33,491 nt of DNA from Bacillota bacterium (lineage in GTDB: Bacteria; Bacillota; Clostridia; Christensenellales; Aristaeellaceae). The first letter of the stretch is position 1; every line of letters begins with the position of its first letter. The notes under the pieces are model-generated. The model was not told where the DNA came from and searched no databases. It saw nothing but the letters and a program-made list of their open reading frames with translations. The DNA is taken from assembly GCA_023398575.1 (NCBI GenBank), contig JAEWSC010000079.1, forward strand, positions 1 to 33,491, given 5' to 3'. A program made the position numbers and the translations under genes. Of the stretch, positions 1-8,472 are shown in pieces.

Positions 1-437
1 TGCATCACGCCATGCCTCTGCGCCGCGGCGAGGAGAATTTCATGGCCCTTTTGTTACCCATTATGTTTACAGCCCAAGGCCGTACCCTGTATACGCAGTA
101 TAGCCAAGCGTTGAGGGATGCCTTCCGGCCAAGGCTGCACGCGGCATTATTGCAGGCGGCGCAAGAGGGTGACATTCACTTGTATCACCCCGATTATACG
201 GCGGACATGCTGATGGCGCTTATCAATCAATGCTGGTATGACACTGCAAAAACGGTGATGAATGCCAGAAATCAAAACAGTACAGCTGATGACGCCGCGC
301 TCATGGAGCTTTTGCAGGCCTACCGGTTTGCCATGGAACGCATTCTGGACGCCCCCTTTGGCTGTCTGGATATCGTTCGTTTGCCGGAACTGATGGAAAC
401 CATCTCAAGAGTGCTGATAGAGCTTAGGCTTTCTTAA
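1..437 (+). CDS. TetR/AcrR-type regulator, C-terminal part (5' end outside window)
   Basis: The reading frame is open from the left edge (codons before the first internal ATG at 12 are also sense), so this is the 3' part of a longer gene. The roughly 140 visible residues are all-helical. They resemble the ligand-binding and dimerisation half of TetR-family repressors: a helix rich in Tyr/Gln/Leu, then a segment typical of the last helices. The N-terminal DNA-binding domain is not visible, so the family call rests on general character only. It ends 19 bp before the GNAT gene and is probably co-transcribed with it. No ligand can be proposed. Confidence 0.55.
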   Translation, partial: HHAMPLRRGEENFMALLLPIMFTAQGRTLYTQYSQALRDAFRPRLHAALLQAAQEGDIHLYHPDYTADMLMALINQCWYDTAKTVMNARNQNSTADDAALMELLQAYRFAMERILDAPFGCLDIVRLPELMETISRVLIELRLS

Positions 438-456
438 CATACAAAGGAGGAAAGAC

Positions 457-1008
457 ATGAAGGTACTGGAAACAAAAAGGCTTTTGCTTCGCCCCTTTGA
501 GGAAAGCGACCTCCATGATTTTTATAATTATGCCAAAGACCGGGATGTCGGCCCCCATGCCGGCTGGCCGCCGCATGAGACCCAGGCCCAGACCAAGGAG
601 GTCATCCTGCGCTTTATGGCAGAAGACAACGTCTTTGCGTTGGAAGAAAAATCATCCCATAAGGTCATAGGCTCCCTTGGCATCCACAGGGATAGCCGGC
701 GAGATAGGAGCGATACAATACGTATGATCGGCTATGCCCTGGGCAAAGACTGGTGGGGCAAGGGATATATGACCGAGGCCGTCGAGCGGGTGCTGCAGTT
801 TCTGTTTAAGGAAAAAGAGATGGAACTGGTTACTGTGTACCATTTTGCCTACAATCTACGCTCCCAAAGGGTTATTGAAAAGTGCGGTTTCCACAGGGAA
901 GGCATCCTGCGGCAGGCCAGCCGGTTATATGACGGAAGAATTCTGGATGATGTGTGCTACTCTATGACCCGTGAGGAGTATGCGCAAAACACCATGAGAC
1001 AAGAATGA
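457..1008 (+). CDS. GNAT N-acetyltransferase, RimJ/RimL-like
   Basis: The 183-residue product begins with the classic RimJ/RimL N-terminus (ETKRLLLRPFEESDL), in which the Arg-Leu-x-Leu-Arg strand opens the fold. It continues with an IGYALGKDWWGKGYMTEA segment, the acetyl-CoA pyrophosphate-binding motif A (about residues 93-110), and the NLRSQRVIEKCGFHREG motif B near residue 135. Family members transfer acetyl from acetyl-CoA to protein N-termini or small amines, including antibiotics; the substrate here is unknown. The start is supported by an AAAGGAGG site about 6 bp upstream. It follows the TetR-type gene by 19 bp, so the two may form an operon. Confidence 0.85.
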   Translation: MKVLETKRLLLRPFEESDLHDFYNYAKDRDVGPHAGWPPHETQAQTKEVILRFMAEDNVFALEEKSSHKVIGSLGIHRDSRRDRSDTIRMIGYALGKDWWGKGYMTEAVERVLQFLFKEKEMELVTVYHFAYNLRSQRVIEKCGFHREGILRQASRLYDGRILDDVCYSMTREEYAQNTMRQE

Positions 1009-1102
1009 CATAACGATCTTTCGTTAATGGAAAGAGTCTTCGTATGGGCTGTTTTCGGAGATAGAAAGACGCTATCCTATGAACTATCAGGGAGGTATGC
1101 AG

Positions 1103-2221
1103 GTGGCCGACTTTTCAAACCTTGAGCGGGTGATGAATGACTGCATGGCGCAGGATTGGCTTGCAGGCTATAGCATTAACATAACCCAAGCGGGAGAACC
1201 GCTGTATGTTGGCTACGCAGGCTATGCTGACCGTAACGCCGGAGTCAAGATACAAGAAAGCACACTGTTTCGTATCATGTCTATGGGCAAACCCATGACA
1301 GCAGCAGCAGCCATGGCGCTGGTGGAACGTGGCAAGCTGCGCTTAAACGATCCGGTTCGAAAGTACGTTCCTTGCACAGAATGGGTGTATGACGGCATGG
1401 GAGGCAAAATACCGCTACCGCCAGACCGAGACCTGACTGTACTCCACTTGTTAAATCACACAAATGGCTTGGGCATGTCATATATCCATATGGACGAACT
1501 GTTCCGCGCCACAGCTGGTATTGAGCCAGGGCTGAAAAATTGGGCGGAGGCTGTTGCCGCCGTTCCGCTGGAGTTTCTGCCGGGAACCCGAACGGGATAC
1601 AGCAGCTATTTCGGCTTTACCCTCCTGGGATATGTGCTGGAAGTTGCGGCGGATATGCCCTTTCAAGATGTGCTGAACACCTACCTGCATGAACCATTGG
1701 GTATGGAGCCACCCATGTTTTGGCTGGAGCCGAACGAACTGCCGCGATTGTCACGCTTGTATGAATCTACCTCCAATGGCCTGTCTGCCGTACCGCAATC
1801 TTACTTCCCCAGCCCCTATGAAAAGGATGTAAACGTCTGCTCCGGCGCGGGCGGACAATTTATGACTTTGGGAGACTGTGTGAAATTTGCGGGCATGCTT
1901 GCCGGTGATGGCTTATATAGAGGTTCTCGTGTCCTCCAGCCAGAAACAATACAAGCAATGCATACGGATACTCTGCCGCCTGGTTTATCTTTTGAAGCGG
2001 GCGTACAATGGGGGCTCGGCATGGCCATTTATACCGGTGAGGGCAATAAAACATACTCGCCGGGCAGCTTTTATTGGGGTGGCTATTATGGCAATCAATT
2101 GTGGGTGGACCCGGCACGGCGGTTGTCGGTGGTCTATATGTTTAACCTTATTGAAGGCCATAAGGCGGATATACAAAACCTCATTGAGCGGGAAGTATAT
2201 ACTGGGCTGGGAGTATCGTAA
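1103..2221 (+). CDS. Serine hydrolase of the beta-lactamase / penicillin-binding-like family (class C fold)
   Basis: The product (372 aa from the proposed start) has the SxxK catalytic motif as SMGK (about residues 60-63), preceded by LFRIM and followed by the Ala-rich helix typical of class C beta-lactamase-like esterases. The second motif, usually YxN, reads YSS (about 166-168). A C-terminal WGGYYGN segment sits where the KTG/HxG motif is expected. No signal peptide is visible, which suggests a cytoplasmic esterase or amidase rather than a secreted beta-lactamase. I chose GTG at 1103 because GGGAGG at 1090-1095 lies 7 bp before it; the in-frame ATGs at 1079 and 1097 are badly placed relative to that site. 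The substrate is unknown. Confidence 0.82.
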   Translation: MADFSNLERVMNDCMAQDWLAGYSINITQAGEPLYVGYAGYADRNAGVKIQESTLFRIMSMGKPMTAAAAMALVERGKLRLNDPVRKYVPCTEWVYDGMGGKIPLPPDRDLTVLHLLNHTNGLGMSYIHMDELFRATAGIEPGLKNWAEAVAAVPLEFLPGTRTGYSSYFGFTLLGYVLEVAADMPFQDVLNTYLHEPLGMEPPMFWLEPNELPRLSRLYESTSNGLSAVPQSYFPSPYEKDVNVCSGAGGQFMTLGDCVKFAGMLAGDGLYRGSRVLQPETIQAMHTDTLPPGLSFEAGVQWGLGMAIYTGEGNKTYSPGSFYWGGYYGNQLWVDPARRLSVVYMFNLIEGHKADIQNLIEREVYTGLGVS

Positions 2222-2411
2222 CGAAGGCTAATTTTCCTCTCCATCCTGAAATAGAAAAACAAGCGCATTTCGGCTGTAGTATAGATTTCCATCGCCTAGC
2301 GCCTGGAGAGATTGCAGATAAAAAGCAATGCTGCACAACGCCTAGCAAGGAGCAGTACAGCACCGCACAAAAATATCCATGTTAGCGAACAACGTATCAA
2401 TACAAAAAGTA

Positions 2412-3713
2412 TCACCGCAAATATATCGGATTGCCGATGCTGGCCAGCGTCATGCCGACCACAGGCAAATTTCGCCAAATTTCTGCCCGCACAAAACAGC
2501 TGCCCTTCACACACCTTTGGACTTCGAAACAATGCAGACGTCCAGGTACATCCTGAAAGATCACACCAGTCTGATCATACAGCCGTATCTTGTCACCTGA
2601 CCGCAGCTGCCGGAAGGTCATATCCAGTATATCTCCATCCTCTTGCGCGGCCATATCCCCCATTCTGGCGCTGCCCAGAACAAGTTCCATCTGCGGCGCA
2701 TCCGGGGTCATGCCCACAAAGGCATGGCCTTTTTGTATTGCCTCCAGAATATCACTCTTGCTCCGGGACCGGCTGTATAAAAAGGTAGCCGGGGTAGCCA
2801 TCTGGCGGAACATTTCACCCCGATGGGCATCGCTGCCGCCGATGACCGGCAGATGACGGCCCTTGCACAATTCGCCATGCCAGAATCGCACTGCCGCGTC
2901 ATTTTCTGGGGTATATGGCCCGTTCCAGATTTCCATCAAGTCCATGGGCACATCTTCTCCCAGGCCGAACTTCCATCCACAGGGGATGTCCATGGGATGG
3001 TTGATGCTTGACAGCGCCCCGCTATTCCGGCCTTCCTGCATGATGGCCAGCACTTCCTCCCGGGTGTTTGCATAAAAGGTTTTTACAGGTCTTTGAACGC
3101 CAAGCAGATTATAATGGCCGTCATAATAAGTAATCTCTACGCCCGGCAGCACCGCGATGTCCGGATAGCTTATCAAGCTTGCATTGGAAGTCATGCAATT
3201 ATGATCCGTGATAAAAATATAGTCCAGCCGATCCTGCCGCGCTCTCGCAATTGTTTCCTCTACAGAATACCAGCCGTCGGAATGGGTGGTATGCAGGTGG
3301 GTATCACCCTTGAGCAAAACAGGCTGCTTGATTGTTTGTGTAATGGTGAGTGTCAAGGCGCAGCCGCCTTCTTCAATCAGGTACAAGCCCAGCACCACAT
3401 ACCATGTTCCTTCCCGAAGGGAGGCAGGCCTATAGCCCGGCGTTGCATAGTTCTCATGAACCAGCACCGTTGAACGCTCCGACCCCGATGCGCCTACCAG
3501 CACATGATCCGGGTCCTCCAGACCAAGGTCAATGATGTTAACCTCATCCAACCGTGCTCTTCCATGGGTTTCGTCTACAGGCCGGCGCCGCTGATACGCA
3601 TAGGAAACCGTCAAAAGCTCGATATCCGGCTCTACCGTAAAAGGCACCCGCACAAACTGGCGCTGATTACTGTGCTCAATGGTCATTGCGATGGTTTGGC
3701 TTTTATCAGGCAT
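2412..3713 (-). CDS. PHP-domain metallohydrolase, CehA/McbA-like
   Basis: 433 residues. Residues 1-130 look like a beta-rich accessory domain. The PHP domain follows with the full metal-ligand set: H139-x-H141 (GDTHLHTTHSDG), D170-H171 (ITDHN), E193 (LPGVEIT), H239 (INHP) and D295-x-H297 (GGSDAH). PHP enzymes bind two or three metals and usually cleave phosphoesters; CehA-type members cleave other esters. An AAAGGAG site lies 7 bp before the ATG. It is the last gene of a minus-strand operon of binding protein, two permeases and this enzyme, 25 bp after the permease gene. That context suggests it processes the imported compound in the cytoplasm, since no signal peptide is seen. The substrate is not predictable. 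Confidence 0.85.
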   Translation of the reverse strand: MPDKSQTIAMTIEHSNQRQFVRVPFTVEPDIELLTVSYAYQRRRPVDETHGRARLDEVNIIDLGLEDPDHVLVGASGSERSTVLVHENYATPGYRPASLREGTWYVVLGLYLIEEGGCALTLTITQTIKQPVLLKGDTHLHTTHSDGWYSVEETIARARQDRLDYIFITDHNCMTSNASLISYPDIAVLPGVEITYYDGHYNLLGVQRPVKTFYANTREEVLAIMQEGRNSGALSSINHPMDIPCGWKFGLGEDVPMDLMEIWNGPYTPENDAAVRFWHGELCKGRHLPVIGGSDAHRGEMFRQMATPATFLYSRSRSKSDILEAIQKGHAFVGMTPDAPQMELVLGSARMGDMAAQEDGDILDMTFRQLRSGDKIRLYDQTGVIFQDVPGRLHCFEVQRCVKGSCFVRAEIWRNLPVVGMTLASIGNPIYLR

Positions 3714-3738
3714 AAATAAACTCCTTTACGGCTTTATC

Positions 3739-4608
3739 TTATCCCTTGGATGCGCCCAGCGTCAAGCCGCCAATTAAAAAGCGCTGAGTGAAGGCGTATA
3801 ATATCACAAGCGGCAAAATCGAAATAATGATAGCCGCCATCTGCGCGTTAGGCGCAATGATATCAATACCGGAGGTGCCATCGATGGCAAAAGCCAAGCT
3901 CATTAAAACCATGGGCAGTGTATACTTTTTGGCATCCGTGATAATCGTTACAGGCAGCATCAGCGCGTTCCACTTACCGATAAACTCCAAAAAGGTAATA
4001 GCCGCAAGACCAGGTATAGAAAGGGGTAAATAAATACTGGTTAAAATACGCATTTCAGAGGCATTGTCAATCCGTCCCGATTCAGCCAGTGATTCGGGCA
4101 CATTCAAAAAGTAATTACGCATCAGCAGTATGGAAAAGCCGGAGACCAGCCCGTTGATAATCAGGCCTGCATAAGAGTTCAAAAGTCCCAGCTGCTTATT
4201 CAGCGCATAAATGGAGATCAGCGTCAGATCGCCCGGAATCATCATGGTGAACAGAATCACAGAGGATATGGCCTTGCGGAAGGGAAGATCCTTTTGCACC
4301 AGCACATACCCAGCCAGGGCAGATAGGATGACCTGGATAAAGGTAGCCGTCACAGATACAAAGGAGGAATTGCTGAAGGCCCGGGATAAATTGGCCCGCT
4401 GCCAGATGGTAACAAAACCCTCTACCGAAAACTCCCGCGGCCACAATATAACACCAGGCTCCATAGAGCCCAAACGCGTGGAAAAAGCGACAGCCAGCAC
4501 ATTGATCATGGGAATCATCATGGTAAAGAACACAAGCAGTAAGATTACACCATTGGTAAGCTTCAGCCCCTTGGACAGCTCATTGGTAAATGCTTTAGAC
4601 CGCGCCAT
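3739..4608 (-). CDS. Carbohydrate ABC transporter permease (MalG/UgpE type)
   Basis: 289 residues with about six hydrophobic membrane segments. The cytoplasmic EAA loop reads ESGRIDNASEMRI followed by LPLSIPGLA, the signature of CUT1-family sugar permeases that contacts the ATPase. The C-terminus (QRFLIGGLTLGASKG) is typical of MalG-type subunits. A GGAGGAGG site precedes the ATG. The gene lies 17 bp after the companion permease gene and 25 bp before the PHP hydrolase gene. No ATPase gene is nearby; as in many Bacillota, a shared MsmX-type ATPase elsewhere probably powers the importer. Confidence 0.92.
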   Translation of the reverse strand: MARSKAFTNELSKGLKLTNGVILLLVFFTMMIPMINVLAVAFSTRLGSMEPGVILWPREFSVEGFVTIWQRANLSRAFSNSSFVSVTATFIQVILSALAGYVLVQKDLPFRKAISSVILFTMMIPGDLTLISIYALNKQLGLLNSYAGLIINGLVSGFSILLMRNYFLNVPESLAESGRIDNASEMRILTSIYLPLSIPGLAAITFLEFIGKWNALMLPVTIITDAKKYTLPMVLMSLAFAIDGTSGIDIIAPNAQMAAIIISILPLVILYAFTQRFLIGGLTLGASKG

Positions 4609-4625
4609 TGAGAACCTCCTCCTTC

Positions 4626-5564
4626 TTAATACCCGCTGTCCCGGTCATATCTGGCCAGGCGGCGGATAACGGTTGAAATCAATAGCGTTGCCAAGAGCAC
4701 CACTGTGGCAGCCGCAGTGGCCTTGCCTACCCGCATTTGCAAAATGCCTTCTTCATAAATGTACAAAAGCAGACTGCGGATATCATCTTTGATTGCTGGG
4801 CGGCTGAGAATGAAAATCTGGTCAAAGTTGCGCAAAACGCCGGTAGCCCCAATCACCAGCAGCGTCTTGATGGTAGGCTGCAACTGGGGGATGATGATGT
4901 GCCGGATTTGCCGGAACCGGGTCGCCCCGTCAATGCGGGCAGCCTCATAAATGGTGGGATCAATGGATACGATACTGGCCATGAGCAGCACCACAAAATA
5001 TCCCGCCTGCTTCCAAGCATTGGTGAACAAAATCACCGGCCTGCCCCAGGCAGCAGTCGTAAAAAATCCCACACGTTCTATGCCCAATTGCCCAAGTACC
5101 GTATTGACAAGCCCGGTGGCTGACAGCACATAAATCCACACTCCACCCACGACCGTCCAAGAAAATAAATAGGGCAGGAATGTCACTGTTTGTATGGCAG
5201 ACTTGACAGCCCTGCGGCGGATTTCATTGACGCATACGGCAAGCACCACGGCCACAGCCAAGTTGATCAGCAGCGAAACGGTGCCCAGATATACGGAATT
5301 GACAAAAGCCTGGCGGAACTGAAAATCCCGAAATATCTCCTGATAGTTGTTGAGACCGATAAACAGGGGTGTGCCAATGATCCGCTCTTTGTACAGGCTT
5401 TGAATCAACCCCAGCGCCAGCGGATAAAAAGAAAAAATGGCAAAATACAAAAACACTGGCAGCAGCATGAAGTAAATCCACTGATACTGCATGATGCGCC
5501 TTATCATTAAACGGCGCTTTCTCTTTTTTCTTTCCTTGCGCGGCGCTTGTGCTATAGTTTGCAT
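4626..5564 (-). CDS. Carbohydrate ABC transporter permease (MalF/UgpA type)
   Basis: 312 residues from the proposed start. It has a basic cytoplasmic N-terminus (KERKKRKRR), six predicted membrane spans, and an EAA loop EAARIDGATRFRQIRHI followed by IPQLQPT, a textbook CUT1 permease motif. The frame extends to an upstream ATG at 5603, but an AAAGGTG site lies directly before the ATG at 5564, so the 13 extra residues are unlikely to be translated. It pairs with the downstream MalG-type permease. A GC-rich hairpin at 5587-5622 separates it from the binding-protein gene and could lower permease expression relative to the binding protein. Confidence 0.92.
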   Translation of the reverse strand: MQTIAQAPRKERKKRKRRLMIRRIMQYQWIYFMLLPVFLYFAIFSFYPLALGLIQSLYKERIIGTPLFIGLNNYQEIFRDFQFRQAFVNSVYLGTVSLLINLAVAVVLAVCVNEIRRRAVKSAIQTVTFLPYLFSWTVVGGVWIYVLSATGLVNTVLGQLGIERVGFFTTAAWGRPVILFTNAWKQAGYFVVLLMASIVSIDPTIYEAARIDGATRFRQIRHIIIPQLQPTIKTLLVIGATGVLRNFDQIFILSRPAIKDDIRSLLLYIYEEGILQMRVGKATAAATVVLLATLLISTVIRRLARYDRDSGY

Positions 5565-5586
5565 AATTTCACACCTTTCGCCTGCA

Positions 5587-5622
5587 CAAGGGGCTGCCTG
5601 CATATTGCAGTGCAGCCCCTTG
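5587..5622 (-). other. Intercistronic hairpin between binding-protein and permease genes
   Basis: CAAGGGGCTGC (5587-5597) and GCAGCCCCTTG (5612-5622) form a perfect 11-bp stem, and the loop holds a further CTGCA/TGCAG inner stem. It lies 24 bp after the binding-protein stop codon and just before the permease RBS on the minus strand. It has no long U-tract in that direction. A transcript-stabilising or partially terminating element is more likely than a full terminator. Such hairpins after binding-protein genes are a known means of making more binding protein than permease. Confidence 0.6.
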
Positions 5623-5646
5623 TTTTGGGCAAAGCTTTAACAGATA

Positions 5647-7017
5647 TTACTTAATGATCTCCAACTGTTTCAGCTCCGTCTGCATCGCGGCAATACCGTC
5701 AGCGGCAGTCATGGAGCCATTGATGATCTGGGTGGCATACTTGGCAACGGCATCACGATACTTGGTGGCATTTGCGTTGCTCAGTTCAGGGGTGGCATAC
5801 TGTAAGGATTCCATGGCCTTTTCAAAGCCGGGGTTCCAGCCCACGGGGTTCACAAACTGGTTGCTGACGGGGACAGGAGCGCCATGGTCCTTGCCGTGGG
5901 ATGCGCCAACCTCGGTCAGGGTTACCTTGCCGTCAGCCTTTGTCCAGTCATTGCCCTCAATACCGATTGAGAGCAGTTCGCCGCCTTCCTGGGTGGCAAA
6001 GTACTCCAGGGCCTTAAAGGCACCTTCGGGGTTCTTGGCATTGGCGGGAATCACCCAGATAGAGGGGCCGCCGCGGGAAAGCATATAATCTGTGGTTTCG
6101 CCCTTTGTGCCCGGCAGGGGATAAGCTTCAAATTCAGCTGGATACTGAGCGCCGGCATTTACGTTGTACAAGCCGGTCCAGGCCGCCCAGTCCACGGTCA
6201 CGCCCGTTTTTCCGGTCTGGAACTTGTTGCGCATATCCTTGGTTTCATCGGTGAGGCAGTTGGGATCCAACAAGCCTTCCTTATACAGCTTGGCAAGCCA
6301 CTCCCAAACGGGGATAGCTGCTTCGGTGGCGACAGGCACGGTGATGCTGCCGTCTTCCGCCTTGACCATGCCGCATTTTACACCTACAGCAGAGAACCAG
6401 GGCTGCAGGTCGTGCAAGTATTTAACAGCGTGGTTCACCGCATAGAAGCCTTCGCCGCCAACAGCCTGCATTTTCTTAAATACTTCGTAATAGCCGTCCA
6501 GTGTGGGGGCGATAGCATCCACATCTACGCCGGCTTTCTGGGCGATCACTTTATTGATGTTCACGGGTTTGTGAACTTCCTTTTTGTTAAAGCTGGCCCA
6601 GATCTTGCCATCCACCGTCACCTGATCCCACTCGCTGGGGGTGACAACATCGGCGTTGCCAAGCACGGGAGAGGCTTTGACCCATTCGGTAAGATCGGTC
6701 AGCGCGCCTTGTTCATGCAAACTATACATCATGGTTACGGGCACATAAATCAGGTCATACTGTTCGCCGCCCATCAGCTTCTGCATAACCACGTTGTCGT
6801 AATCGGAGGCGGGTTTTTCCATGGTAACGGTGAGATTCAGCGCTTTGCCCAGCGCATCCTGGAAAAGGATCATCTCTGCTTCATCCTTGCCGCCGGTTAC
6901 GGCGGTCAGCATACGCAGTTCACCGGCCGGAGCCGTTTGCGCCGTTGCACCGACCAGCGGCAGCAGCATTGCAAGTACCATAGTCAAGACAAGCAGCGAT
7001 TGGAGCATTTTCTTCAT
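5647..7017 (-). CDS. Sugar ABC transporter extracellular substrate-binding protein
   Basis: 456 residues. An N-terminal signal peptide (MKKMLQSLLVLTMVLAMLLP) ends near an Ala-rich cleavage site (VGATAQTA). The mature part has the periplasmic-binding type II layout, with ELRMLTAVTGG as the first strand and many aromatic residues. No cysteine lies at the cleavage region, so it is not a standard lipoprotein, which is unusual for a Gram-positive binding protein. GGAGGGT lies about 10 bp before the ATG. It is the first gene of the minus-strand importer operon and is divergent from its probable regulator at 7269. The ligand cannot be read from sequence; a carbohydrate or polyol-type compound is the family default. 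Confidence 0.88.
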   Translation of the reverse strand: MKKMLQSLLVLTMVLAMLLPLVGATAQTAPAGELRMLTAVTGGKDEAEMILFQDALGKALNLTVTMEKPASDYDNVVMQKLMGGEQYDLIYVPVTMMYSLHEQGALTDLTEWVKASPVLGNADVVTPSEWDQVTVDGKIWASFNKKEVHKPVNINKVIAQKAGVDVDAIAPTLDGYYEVFKKMQAVGGEGFYAVNHAVKYLHDLQPWFSAVGVKCGMVKAEDGSITVPVATEAAIPVWEWLAKLYKEGLLDPNCLTDETKDMRNKFQTGKTGVTVDWAAWTGLYNVNAGAQYPAEFEAYPLPGTKGETTDYMLSRGGPSIWVIPANAKNPEGAFKALEYFATQEGGELLSIGIEGNDWTKADGKVTLTEVGASHGKDHGAPVPVSNQFVNPVGWNPGFEKAMESLQYATPELSNANATKYRDAVAKYATQIINGSMTAADGIAAMQTELKQLEIIK

Positions 7018-7104
7018 TTTTGTCTACCCTCCTGCTTTTTATGGTCGGCAAAAAAGGCAGGGCACAAGATACCCTTGTCCGCTTCCGCTCAACTCATTGC
7101 TCAT

Positions 7105-7135
7105 AGCATACCATTATATATCCAATATTTCAACA
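7105..7135 (-). promoter_or_regulatory. Predicted sigma-A promoter of importer operon A
   Basis: On the minus strand TTGAAA (7128-7133) and TATGCT (7105-7110) are separated by 17 bp, about 90 bp upstream of the binding-protein ATG. The spacer and -35 overlap one copy of the repeated TGTTGA...TGGATATAT motif, so the promoter is probably repressor-controlled. Confidence 0.55.
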
Positions 7136-7215
7136 TGTATTTGTTGATATTCTGGATATATTTTGATAGACCCAGGAAAGGATTATGTTTCTCTATTGAT
7201 GATTGTGGATATATT
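7118..7215. promoter_or_regulatory. Repeated operator-like motifs between importer A and its regulator
   Basis: A 20-bp motif of consensus TGTTGAWATWYTGGATATAT occurs as an inverted pair: minus-strand copy at about 7118-7137 and plus-strand copy at about 7143-7162, with 17 of 20 positions identical. A third, partial copy (TGGATATATTTGATA) lies at about 7206-7220, inside the regulator's own promoter. The placement over both divergent promoters suggests binding sites for the GntR/LacI-type protein encoded at 7269, giving autoregulation plus control of the importer. Confidence 0.55.
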
Positions 7216-7224
7216 TGATATAAT
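7196..7224 (+). promoter_or_regulatory. Predicted promoter of GntR/LacI regulator gene
   Basis: TTGATG (7196-7201) and a perfect TATAAT (7219-7224) are spaced 17 bp apart, 45 bp before the GTG start at 7269. The spacer carries a partial copy of the repeated operator-like motif. Confidence 0.65.
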
Positions 7225-7268
7225 ACCGGAAAGCATGCAAGTTTCCATCATCGGTCAGGAGGAGTTTT

Positions 7269-8396
7269 GTGGACGCTTCTTTCTTATATCAAGAGATTTA
7301 TGAAAAGCTGGCGGAAGAAATACGCAATGGAAAGCGCACGCCGGGCGACCAGGTGGAAACAGAAAGAGAGCTTGCGGAAAAGCACCATGTCAGCCGCATT
7401 ACCAGCAAACGAGCACTGAATCTGTTGGAAGAGGAAGGTTTGGTGGTCAGGCGGCGCGGCCTGGGCACCTTTGTGGCTGACCCCACAGAAAAAACGTCCA
7501 GGCCCCTTGTGCCCCATGCCTCCTTTACACACAAAGAGCACTCTGTCCGCCGGTTGGGACTGATTATGGAAGACTTAGGCGAAACCTATGCACTGAGTGT
7601 TTTTTATGAAATTGACCGGCAGATATCTCAGGCAGGGTTCCAGCTTTGCCTTTGTGTCACCTATGGCGATCAAAAAAAGGAGCGGACCGCGCTGCATCAA
7701 TTGCTGGGTATGGATGTGCAGGGTATCATCATCATGCCAGCCCATAGCCGCTACTACAACACCGACTTGCTTCGTCTGGTGCTGGATCACTTCCCTGTCG
7801 TAATCATTGACCGCCCGCTGGCCGGCATCCCCGCGCCTTGCGTTTATACCGACAACCTAAAGGCATCTTCCACACTGACAGAGCTGCTGGTGCAAAAGGG
7901 CCATCAGTCCATCGGCTTTTTCACCCCTGCCACGTCAGAAGCCATTTCTTTGGAGGAAAGGCACATGGGGTATGTGCAAACCATGAAAAGCCATGGTCTG
8001 ATCGCACTGGAACCCCTGGTGCTGCCCATGGCTAGCCGCCTGGGCATGTTTGAGCAAGGGGAAAGAAACGACAGCATACAGCAGACAGCCATCTATCAAT
8101 GGCTGCAGGCAAACCCCTACGTCACTGCCATCATTGGCACTGAATACGGCATTGCCGAATGGACCAGGATAGCAGTCGGACAGCTGGGAAAAAGGATTCC
8201 CGAGGATTTGGCCGTCAGCTGTTTTGATGAGAAATATGGTTTTCTTGGAAATTACGTGTATACCCACATGCGTCAAAACGGCCCCGGCATTGCGGCAAAA
8301 GCCGTGGAGGTCATGCTGGACATGCTTGCCGGTAAAGATGTACGAAGGCAGACTCATTTGATTCAGGCCGACTGCCTGTTGGGAGAGACAACCTAA
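7269..8396 (+). CDS. GntR-type winged-helix regulator with LacI-type sugar-sensing domain
   Basis: 375 residues. Residues 1-75 form a GntR-family winged helix (LYQEIYEKLAEEIRNG, then PGDQVETERELAEKHHVSR and RRRGLGTFV). From about residue 95 the protein changes to a periplasmic-binding-like domain of the LacI/AraR type (RRLGLIMEDLG, GMDVQGIIIMP, VVIIDRPLAG, KGHQSIGFFTP). The architecture matches AraR-like repressors released by a sugar ligand. The start is GTG, preceded by AGGAGGAG (7257-7264). It is divergent from importer operon A, with operator-like repeats in the gap, so it most likely regulates that operon and itself. Confidence 0.9.
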   Translation: MDASFLYQEIYEKLAEEIRNGKRTPGDQVETERELAEKHHVSRITSKRALNLLEEEGLVVRRRGLGTFVADPTEKTSRPLVPHASFTHKEHSVRRLGLIMEDLGETYALSVFYEIDRQISQAGFQLCLCVTYGDQKKERTALHQLLGMDVQGIIIMPAHSRYYNTDLLRLVLDHFPVVIIDRPLAGIPAPCVYTDNLKASSTLTELLVQKGHQSIGFFTPATSEAISLEERHMGYVQTMKSHGLIALEPLVLPMASRLGMFEQGERNDSIQQTAIYQWLQANPYVTAIIGTEYGIAEWTRIAVGQLGKRIPEDLAVSCFDEKYGFLGNYVYTHMRQNGPGIAAKAVEVMLDMLAGKDVRRQTHLIQADCLLGETT

Positions 8397-8426
8397 TTTA
8401 CAATGCTATACTGCCAAAGATAATAA

Positions 8427-8464
8427 AAGTACCTGTCTTGTGTCATCCAACAAGGCAGGTACTT
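8427..8464. terminator. Bidirectional intrinsic terminator
   Basis: AAGTACCTGTCTTGT (8427-8441) pairs with ACAAGGCAGGTACTT (8450-8464), 15 positions with one G-U wobble, around an 8-nt loop. It lies between the convergent regulator gene (ends 8396) and the YgiQ gene (ends 8473) and probably serves both. Confidence 0.75.
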
Positions 8465-8472
8465 CCATAGTC

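Noticed and set aside
2312..2788. 158-codon plus-strand frame overlapping the 3' end of the PHP gene
   Set aside because: Cys/His/Pro-rich composition, no RBS, and antisense to the conserved end of the PHP protein.
6412..7218. 268-codon plus-strand frame over the binding-protein gene and its promoter
   Set aside because: It is antisense to a convincing binding-protein gene, has no RBS, and its end runs through a promoter and operator region.
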